Positions 9,977 to 12,033 of a DNA stretch of 12,033 nucleotides are shown here, one piece after another; the stretch's first letter is position 1, and the number at the start of each line of letters is the position of its first letter. The position numbers and the translations under genes are program-made. This DNA is from Saccoglossus kowalevskii. Taxonomy: Eukaryota > Hemichordata > Enteropneusta > Harrimaniidae. Under the pieces are notes generated by a model. That model did no database searches and had not been told where the DNA came from. It saw only the letters and a list, made by a program, of their open reading frames with translations. Where the stretch lies: assembly GCF_000003605.2 (NCBI RefSeq), contig NW_003149751.1:1-12033 (forward strand). The letters are read 5' to 3'.

Positions 9977-10661
9977 TGAGTGGGCATCACACCCTCTGCC
10001 TTGATATATTGCCTGCGTTGTATGGTGGGGCATGATGTACCATTAAACCAGGAGAGTGGGCATCACACACTCTGCCTTGATATATTGCCTGCGATGTATG
10101 GTGGGACATGATGTACCATTAAACCAGGTGAGTGGGCATCACACACTCTGCCTTGATATATTGCCTGCGATGTATGGTGGGGCATGATGTACCATTAAAC
10201 CAGGTGAGTGGGCATCACACACTCTGCCTTGATATATTGCCTGCGATGTATGGTGGGGCATGATGTACCATTAAACCAGGTGAGTGGGCATCACACACTC
10301 TGCCTTGATATAATGCCTGCGTTGTATGGTGGGACATGATGTACAATTAAACCAGGTGAGTGGGCATCACACACTCTGCCTTGGTATATTGCCTGCGTTG
10401 TATGGTGGGGCATGATGTACCATTAAACCAGGTGAGTGGGCATCACACACTCTGCCTTGATATATTGCCTGCGATGTATGGTGGGGCATGATGTACCATT
10501 AAACCAGGTGAGTGGGGCATCACACACTCTGCCTTGATATATTGCCTGCGATTTATGGTGGGGCATGATGTACCATTAAACCAGGTAAGTGGGCATCACA
10601 CACTCAGCCTTGATATATTACCTGCGATGTATGACGGGGCATGATGTACTATTAAACCAGG
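9977..10661. repeat. Mixed block, nine units
   Basis: Starts with a unit holding CACCCTC (9977) and an AGAGT-start unit (10053), then near-consensus ATG units. Next are TTG/GGGACA/TACAA with ATAATGCC (10281), CTTGGTA/TTG (10357), ATG (10433), a 77-bp unit with one extra G in GTGGGGCATC and CGATTTATGG (10509), and a TAAGT-start CACTCAGCC unit with TGACGGGG (10586). The run 10205-10432 resembles 11272-11499 (ATG, TTG/TACAA, CTTGGTA/TTG). Confidence 0.75.
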
Positions 10662-10967
10662 TGAGTGGGCATCACACACTCTGCCTTGATATATATTGCC
10701 TGCGATTTATGGTGGGGCATGATGTACCATTAAACCAGGTAAGTGGGCATCACACACTCTGCCTTAATATATTGCCTGCGTTGTATGGTGGGACATGATG
10801 TACCATTAAACCAGGTGAGTGGGCATCACACACTCTGCCTTGGAATATTGCCTGCGATGTATGGTGAGACATGATGTACCATTAAACCAGGTGAGTGGGC
10901 ATCACACACTCTGCCTTGGTATATTGCCTGCGATGTATGGTGGGGCATGATGTACCATTAAACCAGC
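10662..10967. repeat. Four-unit block, second copy of 7169-7472
   Basis: CGATTTATGG, CTTAATA/TTG, CTTGGAATATT/GAGACA, and CTTGGTA ending CAGCTGAGT, as at 7169-7472. It differs by a TA insertion in the first unit (78 bp) and by TAAGT at the start of the second. Confidence 0.8.
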
Positions 10968-11934
10968 TGAGTGGGCATCACACACTCTGCCTTGATATAT
11001 TGCCTGCGATGTATGGTGGGGCATGATGTACCATTGAACCAGGTGAGTGGGCGTCGCACACTCTGACTTGATATATTGCCTGCGATGTATGGTGGGGCAT
11101 GATGTACAATTAAACCAGGTGAGTGGGCATCACACACTCTGCCTTGATATATTGCCTGCGATGTATGGTGGGACATGATGTACCATTAAACCAGGTGAGT
11201 GGGCATCACACACTCTGCCTTGATCTATTGCCTGTGATGTATGGTGGGGCATGATGTACCATTAAACCAGGTGAGTGGGCATCACACACTCTGCCTTGAT
11301 ATATTGCCTGCGATGTATGGTGGGGCATGATGTACCATTAAACCAGGTGAGTGGGCATCACACACTCTGCCTTGATATATTGCCTGCGTTGTATGGTGGG
11401 ATATGATGTACAATTAAACCAGGTGAGTGGGCATCACACACTCTGCCTTGGTATATTACCTGCGTTGTATGGTGGGGCATGATGTACCATTAAACCAGGT
11501 GAGTGGGCATCACACACTCTGCCTTGATATATTGCCTGCGTTGTATGGTGGGACATGATGTACCATTAAACCAGGTGAGTGGGCATCACACACTCTGCCA
11601 TGATATATTGCCTGCGTTGTATGGTGGGGCATGATGTACCATTAAACCAGGTGAGTGGGCATCACACACTCTGCCTTGATATATTGCCTGCGATGTATGG
11701 TGGGACATGATGTACTATTAAACCAGGTGAGTAGGCATCACGCACTCTGCCTTGATATATTGCCTGCGATTTATGGTGGGGCATGATGTACCATTAAACC
11801 AGGTGAGTGGGCATCACACACTCTGCCTTGATATATTGCCTGCGATGTATGGTGGGGCATGATGTACCATTAAACCAGGTGAGTGGGCATCACACACTCT
11901 GCCTTGATATATTGCCTGCGATTTATGGTGGGGC
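10968..11934. repeat. Right-hand end of the array, 13 units
   Basis: Begins with the last ATTGAACC plus TCGC/CTGAC pair (10968, 11044) and an ATG/GGGACA unit. Mostly near-consensus ATG and TTG units follow, with private changes such as TTGATCTATT (11196), GGGATATG/TACAA (11348), TTACCTG (11424) and CCATGATA (11576). The final unit starts at 11880, has CGATTTATGG, and stops after GGTGGGGC at 11934. Units do not become more degenerate toward the edge, so the array ends as a clean break. Confidence 0.85.
11272..11347. repeat. Reference consensus unit (76 bp)
   Basis: This unit matches the majority base at every position in its ATG form (CGATG rather than CGTTG at unit position 41-45). It serves as the reference for variants described in other entries. 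Identical units occur at 2907-2982 and 5041-5116. Its composition is 37 G/C of 76. It has a single CpG at unit positions 40-41 and begins immediately after CAGG, with TGAGT. Confidence 0.9.
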
Positions 11935-12033
11935 CAATCTGATTAAAATCTGATGTAGTGTACGGGCTTTAATTATTTTGGCTATAAACTTATTTTAATT
12001 TTATTTTTTATTACTTTTGTTATTAATGCCCTT
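11935..12033. other. AT-rich non-repeat flank
   Basis: The 76-bp unit stops at 11934 and the next 99 bases have no similarity to it apart from short words such as TGATGTA. The flank is strongly AT-rich, with long T-rich runs between 11970 and 12022. There is no open frame of note, no tRNA and no recognisable transposon protein. It may be ordinary chromosomal DNA or the terminal part of a mobile element that carries the array; 99 bases are too few to decide. Confidence 0.8.
11936..11954. repeat. Short direct repeat AATCTGAT at the junction
   Basis: AATCTGAT occurs at 11936-11943 and again at 11947-11954, separated by TAA, directly outside the last satellite unit. It could be a remnant of a target-site duplication, part of an element terminus, or chance in AT-rich DNA. 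Confidence 0.5.

Larger units (their letters stand above)
15..11888 (+). other. Recurrent 5' splice-donor-like motif CAGGTGAGT
   Basis: Each unit boundary carries CAGGTGAGT, a full match to the eukaryotic 5' splice-site consensus (MAG|GTRAGT). By hand count about 141 of 157 boundaries are exact and three more read CAGGTAAGT (9068, 10586, 10740), which also fits. The broken ones include AGAGT at 853, 4047, 6485 and 10053; CAGA at 625; CAGC at 7473 and 10968; CATG at 8990; and GTGTGT at 6789. The sequence match is direct observation. Use as a splice site would need transcription of the + strand and is not shown. The minus strand has no comparable motif. Confidence 0.6.
1..11934. repeat. 76-bp tandem satellite array, about 157 units
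   Basis: Head-to-tail copies of one 76-bp unit fill this span without interruption. Landmarks in order within a unit are CAGGTGAGT, GGCATCACACACTCTGCC, TTGATATATTGCCTG, a CGATG or CGTTG block, TATGGTGGGGCATGATG, and TACCATTAAACC. Counted by hand, 156 complete units run from 15 to 11879 and a 55-base partial unit closes the array. Most units are exactly 76 bp. Exceptions are 72 bp (3), 75 bp (2), 77 bp (1), 78 bp (5) and 82 bp (2), and these account exactly for the total length. The unit is about 49% GC. All copies have the same orientation and there are no spacers or foreign insertions. The array is open at the left edge of the window. I do not recognise the family by name; this is a satellite by structure, not by database match. 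Confidence 0.98.

Noticed and set aside
101-11176. Short open frames of 65-116 codons on both strands (e.g. minus 559-909, plus 8917-9126)
   Set aside because: All lie inside the satellite and translate the same 76-bp unit in rotating frames. Several plus-strand ones start at GTG of the repeated GTGAGTGGG boundary. There is no ribosome-binding or Kozak context, no domain, and the period is not a multiple of three. Not annotated as genes.
1-11934. CRISPR array
   Set aside because: The units are contiguous and the whole 76 bp is repeated. There are no unique spacers between conserved repeats and no cas genes.
15-11934. Hairpin ATGGTG...TACCAT within each unit (10-base loop) as a structured RNA
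   Set aside because: A six-pair stem is possible (unit positions 46-51 with 62-67, including one G-T pair), but common variants (TATGTTGGGG, TACAATT) break it without compensating changes. No covariation supports a conserved RNA fold.
15-11934. GATATATT as a repeated TATA box or promoter
   Set aside because: It is an AT step in every unit and does not match TATAAA. No initiator or downstream gene is attached, and the TA length varies freely (GATATATATT in five units), which fits slippage rather than selection.
1-11934. CENP-B box or other named centromere motif
   Set aside because: No unit variant contains the TTCG and CGGG core spacing on either strand.
1-12033. Hammerhead ribozyme, as in some satellite DNAs
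   Set aside because: No CTGATGA plus GAAA core is present in the unit on either strand. CTGATGT in the flank at 11950-11956 lacks the required next base and partner motif.
11935-12033. Retrotransposon end or poly(A) tail in the T-rich flank
   Set aside because: The T runs are interrupted and short. No reverse-transcriptase remnant, LTR TG...CA pair or clear target-site duplication can be seen in 99 bases.

Overview
The window is almost entirely one satellite-type tandem array. Positions 1-11934 are head-to-tail copies of a 76-bp unit with no spacers. Counting the unit from the T of the recurring CAGGTGAGT motif, I followed about 157 units by hand: a 14-base partial unit at the left edge, 156 complete units from 15 to 11879, and a truncated last unit at 11880-11934. 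The unit lengths sum exactly to the observed coordinates. The array continues off the left edge and ends abruptly at 11934, followed by 99 bases of AT-rich, non-repetitive DNA. I see no protein-coding gene, tRNA, rRNA, CRISPR array or transposase. The short open frames on both strands are by-products of a 76-bp period (76 = 1 mod 3).

The array suggests a eukaryotic, probably animal, genome: about 12 kb of a roughly 49% GC repeat with a single CpG per unit, next to AT-rich DNA. Nothing in it fixes the species.

The units are not equally related. They carry linked diagnostic variants (T-rich, TG-type, ATG/TTG-type, small indels) that recur in the same order in distant places, which gives an irregular higher-order structure. 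By region: 15-624 holds mixed units. 625-1612 holds the first, divergent copy of a 'head' module. 1613-2368 is a marker-rich block with a 72-bp unit. 2369-4122 is copy A of a 23-unit block. 4123-4350 is a three-unit linker. 4351-6560 is copy B, the same block expanded to 29 units by two three-unit differences. 6561-7168 is another head-module copy. 7169-7624 is a short block seen again near 10.7 kb. 7625-8609 and 9068-9976 are two copies of a 12-13-unit block, separated by 8610-9067. 9977-11934 is a mixed, more consensus-like tail.

This pattern is best explained by repeated unequal exchange and segmental duplication within the array, some of it very recent: copies A and B show only about five substitutions by eye over the shared 23 units. 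The most unusual functional possibility is that almost every unit carries a perfect eukaryotic 5' splice-donor consensus on the + strand, so a transcript of the array would present about 140 strong U1-binding sites at 76-nt spacing. The right junction, with a short direct repeat just outside the array, is the only place where a link to a mobile element or chromosomal context could be read.
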